Below are positions 34,207 to 44,926 of a stretch of 64,000 nucleotides of DNA, one piece after another. How positions within the stretch are numbered: position 1 is the stretch's first letter; the number at the start of each line of letters is the position of its first letter. This stretch comes from Chaetoderma sp. LZ-2023a (taxonomy: Eukaryota > Mollusca > Caudofoveata > Chaetodermatida > Chaetodermatidae). The stretch is taken from NCBI GenBank assembly GCA_034401795.1, contig CM067359.1:148738568-148802567 (forward strand), written 5' to 3'. A program made the translations under genes and the position numbers. The notes under the pieces were generated by a model, which did no database searches, was not told where the DNA came from, and saw nothing but the letters and a program-made list of their open reading frames with translations.

Positions 34207-35030
34207 GTCATTGTTCGTGCCCGCGGTCTTCGGGGATATAAATAGACAAGGTGTGAGAAAGATGTGAGCTTTTTGTTGTCCTGTCATTGTTCGTGCCCGC
34301 GGTCTTCGGGGATATAAATAGACAAGGTGTGAGAAAGATGTGGGTTTTGTGTTGTCCAGTCATTGTTCGTGCCCGCGGTCTTCGGGGATATAAATAGACA
34401 AGGTGTGAGAAAGATGTGAGTTTTGTGTTGTCCTGTCATTGTTCGTGGCCGCGGTCTTCGGGGATATAAATAGACAAGGTGTGAGAAAGATGTGAGTTTT
34501 GTGTTGTCCAGTCATTGTTCGTGCCCGCGGTCTTCGGGGATATAAATAGACAAGGTGTGAGAAAGATGTGAGCTTTTTGTTGTCCTGTCATTGTTCGTGG
34601 CCGCGGTCTTCGGGGATATAAATAGACAAGGTGTGAGAAAGATGTGAGTTTTGTGTTGTCCAGTCATTGTTCGTGCCCGCGGTCTTCGGGGATATAAATA
34701 GACAAGGTGTGAGAAAGATGTGAGTTTTGTGTTGTCCTGTCATTGTTCGTGGCCGCGGTCTTCGGGGATATAAATAGACAAGGTGTGAGAAAGATGTGAG
34801 TTTTGTGTTGTCCAGTCATTGTTCGTGCCCGCGGTCTTCGGGGATATAAATAGACAAGGTGTGAGAAAGATGTGAGCTTTTTGTTGTCCTGTCATTGTTC
34901 GTGGCCGCGGTCTTCGGGGATATAAATAGACAAGGTGTGAGAAAGATGTGAGTTTTGTGTTGTCCAGTCATTGTTCGTGCCCGCGGTCTTCGGGGATATA
35001 AATAGACAAGGTGTGAGAAAGATGGGAGAA
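34207..35030 (+). repeat. 76-bp tandem array, eleven units, each with a TATA-like box
   Basis: Units are spaced exactly 76 bp (34207, 34283, 34359, 34435 and so on). Each holds GTCATTGTTCGTG, CCGCGGTCTTCGGGG, TATAAATA and AAGGTGTGAG. Variant positions alternate between neighbours (AGTCATT/TGTCATT; GTGCCCGC/GTGGCCGC), and units 2, 6 and 10 share GAGCTTTTTGTTG, so a four-unit (304-bp) higher-order repeat is visible. The last TATAAATA is at 34997-35004, about 105 bp before the ORF's ATG. An array of promoter-like monomers ahead of the ORF is suggested but unproven. Confidence 0.93.
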
Positions 35031-35094
35031 AACATTGTGTAGTGTACATGTATTTCCATATCACAGTGGTTTTACAATCTATTTTTCTTTTCAG
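35011..35094 (+). promoter_or_regulatory. Possible 5' leader intron (donor AAG/GTGTGAG, acceptor TTTTCTTTTCAG)
   Basis: A strong pyrimidine tract and CAG acceptor end at 35094, 15 bp before the ATG at 35109. Every 76-bp unit holds a donor-like AAG/GTGTGAG; the last is at 35011. Transcripts starting in any unit could therefore splice to one acceptor. Motif-based inference only. Confidence 0.4.
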
Positions 35095-35108
35095 GTGACT
35101 GACTGATC

Positions 35109-38100
35109 ATGGACGAATCATTGCCTCCCACAAAGCGGTCGCGTACTGACTGTGTTATCCACTGCACGGATGATGACACTGATCTTGTGTCACCAATAGA
35201 TTTCGGTTCGTGGACAACTCTGTTAAAAGCTGCAGAAATTCGAGATCATGGACCAATTTTATCTGCTGCAAAAGATTTATCTGAGATGGAGATTCCGCCA
35301 GTGCAATATCATCGTAGGTGCCGTTCTGTGTTTACGAACAAAAAGGACCTCAATAGACTAGCACATGACAAAACAGACAGGATGGACATCGAAAAGGATG
35401 TGCAAACCAGCCAACATGGGACATCTAGGCAGGTGGCTGGTGCATCTCGGGTGTATGAGGCAAAGTGTATATTTTGTGATAAAGTTGCAAAATATTTGAA
35501 AGGACAGCGTTCGAAGGAAAGCCTTGTACAGTGTAAACAGTTGCGAGCAGATGTAGCTGTCAGACAAGCTGCTGTGCGAAAAATGGACGATAGGATTCTT
35601 AGCATAGTTAGTCGAGAGATTGTTGCGGCTGAAGCACATTACCATAGGTCCTGCTATCGTCAGTATACAAAGGCATCGGTAAGCTCGGACAGTGGAAATG
35701 CCGCAACCAGCACGGTACCAGAAGAAATTCTGTATGAATCAGCTGAAAATACAGCTTACAAATTGTTATATGACTTCATCAGGAACGAAATATTTCCAAA
35801 TCCAAAGGTAGTGCACCTCACTGATTTGACATCTCGGTTACTTTCACTGATGAACTCGTACGGTTTCAACGAGATCAGAGACTCGACTAAGACACATATC
35901 CGTCGAAAATTGGAGAGCGAGTTTGGCGAGTCACTCCATTTCGTCCGAACCCACGATCGCAAAGTCTTGGTATACCCTGACACCATGACAAGAGACGAAC
36001 TTGCCTGCGGCATCATCGAACTTAGAACGAAAGTCGAAACATTGCAGGCTACACAAAGTGATTCTATGGCAGAGCAATCACGGGCTGCCCTGCTATTGCG
36101 AGGTGACATCAAAAGGCAGGGACTAATGGCAGAATGGCCGCCACAACCCTCAGAGCTTGGAGCTGAATCTGTAAATATGCCTGATGCCGTGAGACACTTC
36201 CTGCAAATGTTAATAGTTGGTCAAGAAGGCGCGTCAAATATGACTAGTTCTGCTGAAAGACAGATTTGCTCAATTGGCCAAGATCTGATCTATGCTGTCA
36301 CTAATGGTCGTCGACGTCCACCAAAGCATATTTTGATGGCGCTTGTAGTGAAGTGTCTTACTGGAAACGTTGAGCTCATTCAAATTCTCAACCGCCTTGG
36401 ACACGGTATTTCGTACTCCATGATGGAGCAGATAGAGACGGCGCTGTGTATGCAGAAGTTGCATTCGCTGTCTGACAGCAACATCAACGTCATTCTTCCG
36501 GCAAACATTCTGATCTCGATGATTACTACTCTTGTGTGGGACAACATTGATAAACTCGAAGAGACTCTCTGAGTGGTGGTGGTACCTCCCATCGCGCCAA
36601 TGGCATTGCCATCCAGTGCACGTTCATTGGCCCTTTAGCAAAAGAATCGAGTGCACCTGTCCTGAAGAGCAAAAACAGATCGATCGACATAGAAGAACCA
36701 CTACTTCCGCAGTACAATGCTGGAGAACGAGTTGGTCCTGCACCTGTCTAATCTCTAGAGGTGAATCCACTTAGTTCAGTTGACGATGCCAATAGAAGGA
36801 ATAGACTTTGGGTACTATTTCACCTGCGGAATGGCCAAGTACCAAACTGGACAGGGTTCAACATCCTGACACGGGGTGAAACCCCCATTAGTCCTAACAC
36901 GATCAGCTACCTGCCGACGATCAATGCACCGGCAACTGAGATGTCTACAGTTTTGGAGATACTGACTCAGTCTCAAAGAATCCGGGTTCAATTACAGCTT
37001 CCAAATTTGGTTCTCGTTTTCGACCAAGCACTCTATGCAAAGGCTGCAGAGATAGTTTGGAAGCACCCAGACAGATTTGACGGTCTTGTTCTCCGCATGG
37101 GAGACTTCCACACCATGATGAATGTCCTATCCATGATAGGAAAGAGGTTTCAGGATGCAGGTCTGCGAGAACTTGCTGTCGAGTCTGGCCTAATCGCAGA
37201 GGGCTCTGCGCAGGCGATAATGGATGGGCGACAGTACAACCGAGCTGTTAGACTTCACAAGCTGGTCTATGAAGCAATGCTGCAACTAGCATGGAAGGAA
37301 TTTCTCCCATGGTTGAAAGCCACATATGATACTGATTACCACCTCTTAGATGATGCCCTCCACTGCATCGAGGAGTCGAGTGAGGATATCAGCGAAGGAT
37401 CCTTCAATACAGTTCTCCACAAGCCTAGCGTCAAACGCATTCTTCATCTCTTCGAAACATTCTTGCAAGCACTGCGAGATGGAAGAAATGGTGACATGGC
37501 CATATTCTGGATATCGTACTTGGATATGGTGGACATTCTTCTCGGTTTGATACGTGCATCAAGACAGGGAGATTGGCTTTTGCATCTGCACTGCATTAAA
37601 GAGGCAATCCCCTGGGCCTTTGCATACGATAAAATCAACTATGCCCGCTACCTGCCAGTGTACTATGCTCAGATGTCCCAGCTACCAACAAGCCACCCAG
37701 AGATCCACGCTCATATGCTGAATGGAGGATTTTCTATCCAACGAGAATCACAAAATCCGTTTGGCAAAATTCCTGCGGACCAGACGATAGAAGAGACTGT
37801 CAATAGGGACACAAAAACACCAGGTGGTATGAAAGGGTTTAGTCTCAGATTCAAAGCCCTTAGTCGATACTACATGACGGCAGAGTATCGCAGCACAGCA
37901 TTACGTCAGATGCGTGACATGGTGCGACAACCAAGTCCTACATTTTCGCACTCAGATCTACATACACCACGAATCCAGAAGGATCATGCTGATACCAAGG
38001 CGCCGGTAGATCTGCTCGAGAATGAGTGGGTAAACCCTATCAGCGGGAAGCAGCCTGAGCTTACAAGCATTTCAACTGGTCGACTGGCTACTCCAGACAT

Positions 38101-39799
38101 AAAGAGCGACTTGACAAGAGCGCATGAGGCTGGTGCTGAAGCATATAAGACTTTCAAGGAGAACCGGCTAGAAGCAACGCCTCCAGTTGAGGCCTTCCAC
38201 GGCAAAATCTCGAAATTAAAACTTAAAACTTTCTCCAACCTGACGAAAAAGAAACGTGTGACAAAGGCAGATGGCAAGTAGATAATCCTTCAGGCTGACA
38301 GACAACTATTCGCTCACATGATTCTTGCTGCTGAGAGCCGTCAACTTGATCTCCATGATGCCATAGGACACCCGCTGGGCCCCATTCCATGGTCCTTGGC
38401 AACGCCTGATGGGTCTTTGAGAAAAACAAACAAAGCTGCTCTGGCCACAGCACTGACCAATGATGGCATGGTAGCTGAGAATATCCCTAGACCATCTGCT
38501 ACCATCACCGATGGAATGAGTTTAGTTCAGCACATGAAAGGGGACAATCAGACCTTCGCAGAACTTGCAGACAGATGCCTAGCTCTAGCACTTCACGAGG
38601 GTGCAAATAGTCAACAAATCGATGTAGTTTTCGACGTGTACCACGACCAATCCATAAAAAACGCCGAGAGATCATATCGAGGAGCAATGGAGGGTCTAGA
38701 ATTCAAGACTATCAGTCGAGGGCACAAAATTAGGCAATGGCGGAAATTCTTGTGCAGTTCGTCGAACAAAACCTGTTTCATCCAATTTATTGTAGATGAA
38801 TGGAGAAAGCCAGAGAACCGATGCAAATTGGGAATGAAAGTTATGTATGTTACGTGCGAGGAGCGATGCTTTAGGCTTAGCAAGGACCAATGGGAAGAAC
38901 TTGCTGAAATGAAGTCTACTCAGGAAGAGGCAGACACGCGTATCCTTCTGCATGCAAATAGAGCAGCAGAGAATGGGTGCAAAGCTATCGTGATAACTGC
39001 TGAAGACACAGACATTCTGGTACTTTGTATCGGTTTCAGCAATATCATCAGTTCTCCCGTGTATCAGAAGGTTGGAACAAAAACTCGGCAAAAGTACATT
39101 GACATTACCAGGATTGCCAACAGCCTTGGCAAAGCTGTCTGCAAGGCATTAATTGGCTTGCACGCCTTTACGGGGTGTGATACGGTCAGTGTGTTTGCTG
39201 GAAAGGGGAAGCTGAATGCACTGAAACTTACCAAGATGACTGCGGACTATCAGCAATGCTTTAGCGAGCTTGGACGGTCATGGCAAATGTCCAATGAACT
39301 ATTTGCAATGCTTGAAGCCTTCACCTGCCATCTCTATGTTCCTAACAGAGCTATTGTTGATGTCAACCAGTGTCGTTATCAGCTCTTCACAGCAAAGAGA
39401 GGCAACATGATTTCGGTACAATTGCCACCATGCAGAGATTGCCTGTTTCAGCATGCCAAGCGGGCAAATTACCAAGCAGCAATATGGCGCAGATCCCTTG
39501 AATGCGCTCCTGTAGTAATCCCACCAACAGATTGTGGATGGTCTACAGGTGACAGTGGTGACCTTGAGATTATGTGGATGAATGGTGCACCAGCACCATC
39601 AGCCGTTCTGGAGCTCATGAGCTGTAGCTGTGTACGCCACTGTGATGCAACAGACTGTACATGCATCGGAAACGGACTGAAATGCACTAAGATGTGTAAA
39701 AACCAGACGTGTGACAACCAAAACGAGGAAGACGAAGCAGACACAGACGTAGATGTAGATGATGAAAGCGACGACGATGGTAGCGGTCAAGGAATGTAA
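35109..39799 (+). pseudogene. Transposon ORF: putative transposase plus FEN/XPG-like nuclease, one frameshift and two stops
   Basis: Three open stretches (35109-36572, 36761-38281, 38282-39799) form one protein. The breaks are a frameshift near 36570 (family-like residues SGGGTSHRANGIA follow in the shifted frame), a TAA at 36749-36751 and a TAG at 38279-38281. Order of parts: N-terminal Cys/His cluster (YHRRC near 35308; CIFC near 35466; HYHRSCYRQY near 35638); central region with LVFDQALY (Asp at 37022), RMGDFHTMM (37094-37120), INYARYLP and QTIEETVNRD (37781-37810); a FEN/XPG-like nuclease with VFDVYHDQSIK (Asp 38633), EEADTRILLH (38924-38953), AEDTDILVL (Asp 39005 and 39011) and FTGCDTVSVFAGKGK (Asp 39179); a YQAAIWRR block; and a Cys-rich tail (SCSCVRHCDATDCTC) with an acidic C-terminus. 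The acidic residues sit in the spacing order of flap nucleases. Role inferred: DNA cutting during transposition. Confidence 0.85.
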
Positions 39800-39875
39800 G
39801 ACTAAGGCAGTGTAAAATGCAATTCAACCTCTCCTGACATTGGCCAGAGACATTAAGGTTGAGTTCTGAAGCTAG

Positions 39876-40578
39876 ACCAAAATTGGTCGTTTTCATGACA
39901 ACGTCAGTCTATTTGAACTACATGTAGGCCTAGGTAACTCATACAACCTAGCATACTAATACACCTACAGTGATAAATGGGCTTGTGATTCTTTATAAAA
40001 TTGAGAAATGATTTAATATAAAGACATCTAAATAAACGCGTTTTCTCTCATATTATGTAGAAATGCAATTCAAAATGTGATGTTTTTACCATAAAACGAG
40101 GCATTTATCTTAAACCTACCATCAAGCTATGGAACTTAAAAACTGCCATGATGCACCAGGATGTGTTTAGCGTTTAAATGGCTCAAGAAAATCTTTTCAT
40201 TTCTGAGATATGAATTTTTAAAGGTACACTGTCAAAAAACACGTTTTTTGCCCTAAAATGGCCGTTGCCATGGCAATCGACGATTGAAACCCAGCACAAA
40301 GCACCTCAAAATATTTGTACTTTAAATAGCTATTCATTTCAAGTCTCGGATTTGTTTTGTTGTTGCAGATAATTTTTCTAAAATTGAAATTTCAAAAAAC
40401 GCAATTTTACCCCAAAAATGCCTATTTTCCCATGAAACTACAATAAAGCTACCAATTTGGAGTGGCAATCAAACCCAAAAAGGTGGCCCGGACAAAGATC
40501 TTTCCAAAAAGTACAGTCAACCTTTGCCACCCGAGATGGTAATGAGAAGTTCGTTTTGGGTGAGTGGCCCATGGCCTA
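39876..40578 (-). repeat. Right terminal inverted repeat
   Basis: Inverse of 33145-33825, with many point differences and small indels (by eye most bases match). It ends GGCCCATGGCCTA, followed by ATG. Divergence between the two arms suggests the element has been immobile for some time. Confidence 0.93.
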
Positions 40579-40624
40579 ATGTTCACTGTGAGCTAGATAC
40601 GCATATGTGATAGATTAGGCGTTA

Positions 40625-40880
40625 CTATAAAATAGGGATTTGGGAAATATATATAGTTTTCATAGGTTGCAAGCAGCCTAAGGCAGAAAACAAGGGAACA
40701 ATTTTGATAGTTTAAAAAATATTTTAATTTTACTGTTTTCTGACGGGGTAGGGTGGTGGGGGTCCTATGTATGACGTCATAATTACTTCCGTCGGGCTAA
40801 TGATGTGTACAACATGCATATTCTGATTCAGGACGTCATAAGGATTCAACAAATATTTACATATCTTAGTGTAGGGCCTA
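40625..40880 (+). repeat. Dispersed repeat C, copy 2
   Basis: Inverted relative to 28560-28800. Contains a perfect TGACGTCA at 40772-40779 and a G-rich tract near 40745. 40881-41214 holds only a GTTT-type short repeat (about 41115-41140). Confidence 0.6.
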
Positions 40881-41214
40881 CAACTGGTGTAAGATAAACA
40901 CCTATTTTGAGCAGATGGCTCAACGGTGGCTCCTCGACTACTATCGCTGCAAGTTCAAGTAAAAACTGTCATTGCGCCAAATAGTATTACACGCAATAAA
41001 AGTTGATTAATATATAAGTCCATTTTACACAATACGTGATGCATGGGTAGTTGTACAAATGACTCGGCAATATATAGAAGACACTAGCCCAGTTAAATTC
41101 TACTGGCAAACTTGTCGTTTGTTTGTTTGTTTGTTTGTTTCTTGCCACAAACCGAAATTGTGGTTTGCGAGACCATGGCTGCGGTTCCTGCCCGGAGACA
41201 AAGGAAGAAGCCAG

Positions 41215-41600
41215 TTTTAGCTATGCCCCGCCCAGCTCTAGTTTCGCCCGCTTCGCCCGCGTTGATATCGATCGATCCATGGACTCTCTGAATCTAAATT
41301 TCCAGAAACCTCTACAAGTAATCTGTTTAATTTTTCGAAACTAATTTGACGGTGTGCTGTTGCTGCCTGTGGCAGCAACATCACCCAGTCATAATAGTTT
41401 CAAACTACTCAAAAGCTTGTTTATGAAATAGTAAAGGCATACAATTCGTACAGCAACGCCTAATCCTTTATCAATTATGCGTTCGTGACGAAATTACCTA
41501 CGTCATTAATGACATTATTCATTATGGCGTCAGCCTACATGTCACGTAGTTGATTACCACGTCATATGATTGACTGCGAAACTGGAATCCGCCATTGGGC
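41215..41600 (-). repeat. Hairpin MITE family A (type 1), minus
   Basis: Start CCAGTTTTAGCTATGCCCCG, a GTTGATATCGATCGATCC block, palindrome at about 41325-41412 with GTGCTGTTGCTGCC, reversed TACAATTCGTAC, and an end GAAACTGG. The CCAGTTT/AAACTGG ends form a short terminal inverted repeat. Confidence 0.85.
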
Positions 41601-42729
41601 TTCCAGTTATCTGTCAGAAGTTCTTTTGGTTTGATTGACCTAGATATCGCTGACGCTAATGCTTGCCGAGATTGCTTGTAATTTTCTGACAAATAAAAAC
41701 TGGACAATGTATTGCCATTATTTCTATTTCTTTTCAGTTCTCGCGGGAATCAATTTCATCAGTTTTTACAATATCCGTGTTCCTAGCTTGACGATATAGG
41801 CTATAATTACCCTTGCCCCGTAAGCAGAAGAGGGTATTGCGATCGAGACTGCCTGTCTGTCTGCGCATGTGTGTGTACGTGTTTGCGTGCGTATGTGCGT
41901 ACGTGCGTGCATGCGTGCGTGTGTGTGTGTTTGTGTTGGCCAGTCAGTCAGTCGCTACCCACGTTTATCTAAAAAACTATTGATCTGACAATTTTGAACA
42001 CGAGAAAGGAACTTGCCGTGTGGACCTAACGGGTTTCCAGACCTGATAAAAGCACCCGGATCTGGATCTGAACAAATGCTGGATCTATCTTGGAGACAGC
42101 TGGTCCGATTTTGCGCAGCTTTGGACATGATTTAAAGGTACTGATATTTTGCTGACGTCTATACGCAGAATTAACAGAGACATTTCTAGCCATGGCTATC
42201 CTCTATCAAAATATCATGTATACCTTCGACTGAAACGCCATTTTAAAATCATATAAGAGCGTTGTTCATTGTCATTGGGATAATCTATCAGTTTGGTTAA
42301 GCTATTGACGTTATTCAGAACACACAATGAGTTTTTCTGCACAAATGACTAAAAATATCAAACATGATAGATATTTTACTCACGGTCATTCGTGGTAAAA
42401 AAAAACCTCACAGGAGAGCTATCAGCTTATCAAACGGTCTCTCGAGCATGTTGTCTAAGCTGATAGTTCAGCGCGCGCCCCTATTTATGCCCTCTTAGTG
42501 GCTATGGCCCAGCCAGTTACACTCTCCAATCAGTCTCAGTCAAAACCTCCCTGCCTCTCTGATCCCAAATAGTGTGGGCAAACACGCTGATGCCATGCCA
42601 TGTCCTTTGATACCCCGCCCCTCTGGGGGTAGTGGAACAGTTGTCAGACGCTAGCACTGGTTTAATCGATAGATTTGCGATACTGTCAGCAGGATCCGCT
42701 TTTACCAGGCCATGTACCCCAATTGAGGA
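41601..42729. other. Non-coding stretch with a GTGC/GTGT microsatellite-type repeat
   Basis: A dispersed-repeat start (AGAAGAGGGTATTGCGATCG near 41828) leads into a CTGTCTGTCTG and GTGCGTGCGTGTGT tract (41850-41935) and then CCGGATCTGGATCTG-type sequence. This resembles the microsatellite-associated repeats common in invertebrates. No gene seen. Confidence 0.5.
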
Positions 42730-43110
42730 ATCCAGTTAAAGCTATGGCCCGCCAATCTCTAGTTAAGCTCATCCCATGCTTCGCCGTGTTGGGATCAATC
42801 GATCCATGCATTCGCTGAGTCACAATTTCTAGAAAACTATACAGGCAAGCTGCTGGATAGTTTGAGACTAATTTGACTGGGCGCATAGGCAGCATCAGCA
42901 CACTTATGGCATCACCAGCACCCAGTCAAATTAGTTTCAAAATATTCAACAGCATGTTTATTAAATTGTATAGTCATACAATTCGCGCAACAACGTATTG
43001 TCCGTCGTCAATGTTGGTGACGAATTCAGCTACGTCATTCATGACGTAATTGATCATGTCATCAACCTACACGACACTTGTTGATTATGATGTCATATGA
43101 GTGATTTATG
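42730..43110 (-). repeat. Hairpin MITE family A (type 1), minus
   Basis: Starts CCAGTTAAAGCTATGGCCCG and has GGGATCAATCGATCC, a rearranged palindrome (42858-42950; the left arm is shortened and GGCAGCATCAGCAC is repeated), reversed TACAATTCGC and a head with degraded CRE-like sites. Confidence 0.8.
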
Positions 43111-43389
43111 AACTGAAATCCTTCATTAACGCAAGTGCATGGTTGGCGGAACCTACTGGCGGGATACAGGCATTCAAAATACCAGTACCGTGCTTCCGTG
43201 GAAGCCACACCCACGCTCATCAAGTCCTACACGTACAGACCAAGGTCATTGGCACAGCGTAATGCAAAATATTTCCCTTGCGTGGCACTTGTTCGGCACA
43301 TGATTGCCAACAAATACACACAATCTCTATCAATCTGCACTTAATGAGGAAATACCTGAATCATAATAGGAAAATCTATTAGTACACAG

Positions 43390-43775
43390 GAGGGATCCAA
43401 TCTGCCACTCAAGTATATGACGTATAATCAACCACGTCACTTGTAGGCTGAGGTCACAATTATTATGAGGTATTTTAAATCAGTCTTGAAGCAAGAAGAG
43501 TGCACTAAATCAACGAATATTAAGCCTTTGATTAATTTACAATGTAATACAGATTCTGATTAATATTCTGAAATGAATTTGACTGGGAGCTGATGCTGCC
43601 ATAGGCAGCCAGCCCGGTCAAATTAGCTCCAAACTATTCGACAGCTTACCTGTACTTGCCTTAACATTGGAATTCTTGGAATTCAGGGCTCAAAGTACGT
43701 AAATCTATCACAACACGCGCACAGCGTGGGTGGAGCTTAGCTAGAAATGGGAGAGACATAGCTAGAAATGGAGCC
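43390..43775 (+). repeat. Hairpin MITE family A (type 2), plus
   Basis: Head GGATCCAATCTGCCACTCAAG, about 90 bp of unrelated sequence in place of the GTACGAATTG block, palindrome 43560-43640 with GGGAGCTGATGCTGCC, and the tail GTGGGTGGAGCTTAGCTAG. Its right end abuts the next transposon. Confidence 0.7.
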
Positions 43776-44128
43776 TAGTCAGGCAATATGGTGCAGAAAA
43801 TTGATGGAATTGCGCACATGTGGTTAAAAGCACCACAATTGGCATGTTGATAGCATTTGACCTATAGATTAATATTAGATATGAACCCATTTGAATTTTA
43901 CAATATTTTTCAAAATGGCCGCCATTTTCAAAATGGCCGCCACAATAATATGGAAATATACTCAGATCGCTAAAATTGCATTCAGTTGTCCCCAGAAAGG
44001 AGTTAGAACACCAGTTTTGACATGTTAATAGTTCTGCCTATTGAATAAATCAGATATATGAATAAAATGATCTTATTTTTAATGGCTATTATTTTCAAGA
44101 TGGCCGCCAAAATATTACCAAAAAGACA
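43776..44128 (+). repeat. Left terminal inverted repeat of element 2
   Basis: Aligns with the inverse of 48160-48513: TGCGCACATGTGGTTAAAAG, GGCATGTTGATAGCATTTGA, ATAGATTAATATTAGATATG, AAAATGGCCGCCATTTTCAA and AAGATTGCATTCA-type blocks occur in order. ATGGCCGCCATTTT motifs recur inwards to about 44450. Confidence 0.85.
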
Positions 44129-44926
44129 TTTTTATGGTTGAAGACCTTTGATTGTATAAAATGATAAGAATGAATGATAAAGCCATCCCATTTGAGCCAA
44201 TGCTAGTATTATCATACAGGGAAGAGCATTGGTTACATGATATAGTTAGGATTTTACATTTAAAGATGGCCGCCATTTTCAAGATGGGTGCTGGGGAAAG
44301 TACGGAAATTGCCCCAAATCCATCGAACTACTGTAAGTAGTTGCTTAATTGCGCAAATAAATAATCCTAACAGAGTTACAATGATCATAACAGGTCTATC
44401 ATACACAAATGAATTCATAATTTCAAAATGGTAGCCATTTTGAATCTTGCTTCAAAATAGGACCTTATTTCGTTGAAACATGGTAATTTCAAATGTGTTG
44501 CATGTGTGTGTTAATAAACTAAAATTTTAATTGTGAATGTTCTTTTCTATCCCAGCACATCTGCTTATACTAACAGTACGTGTATTCACTAATCATTTGA
44601 GTAACTCAGATAGCAAATTTGGTTCAATACCGCCAACTTTGCTGTTCTGCCACCCCACCCCATCACATCCTACCCACGATTTACAATCAATTTTTTACCT
44701 TTTGACCGCACACCTACTATCTAGGCGGAGCAAAATGTAAATGTCATCCTGCACTCACCAATCATATAGGTTGTTTGCATACGAAATTTGGTTGAATTCC
44801 ACGAGACGGTTTCGAAAGAGATGGACAGACGGGAGAACAGACGGATGGGCGAATGGAGGCGATTTCATCAAAACGTGTGGGATAATAACATCAAATCTGA
44901 TATATGTTTATTTAGGTTGCTGAACC

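Larger units (their letters stand above)
33145..40578 (+). mobile_element. Long-TIR DNA transposon carrying a transposase/FEN-like nuclease ORF (candidate Academ/AcademX-like)
   Basis: A 7.4-kb element starts TAGGCCATGGGCC and ends with the exact inverse, GGCCCATGGCCTA. Inverted repeats of about 0.7 kb match almost throughout. The triplet ATG flanks both ends (33142-33144 and 40579-40581), consistent with a 3-bp target-site duplication, though so short a match can be chance. Inside are a dispersed microsatellite-type repeat (33945-34180), eleven 76-bp tandem units (34207-35030) and a plus-strand ORF of about 1,560 codons broken by one frameshift and two stops. Academ elements are known to make 3-4 bp duplications and some carry an XPG-type nuclease; assignment to that superfamily is inference. 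The copy looks recently dead. Confidence 0.85.

Noticed and set aside
34207-35030. A possible CRISPR-like array of regular repeats
   Set aside because: The 76-bp units are contiguous with no unique spacers, and the genome is clearly eukaryotic.
36380-36717. Minus-strand ORFs opposite the transposon gene
   Set aside because: They are shadows of the plus-strand ORF, with no conserved motifs of their own.
41850-41940. A possible telomere-like or centromeric GT repeat
   Set aside because: It is a degenerate GTGC/GTGT microsatellite attached to a common dispersed repeat, with no TTAGGG units.
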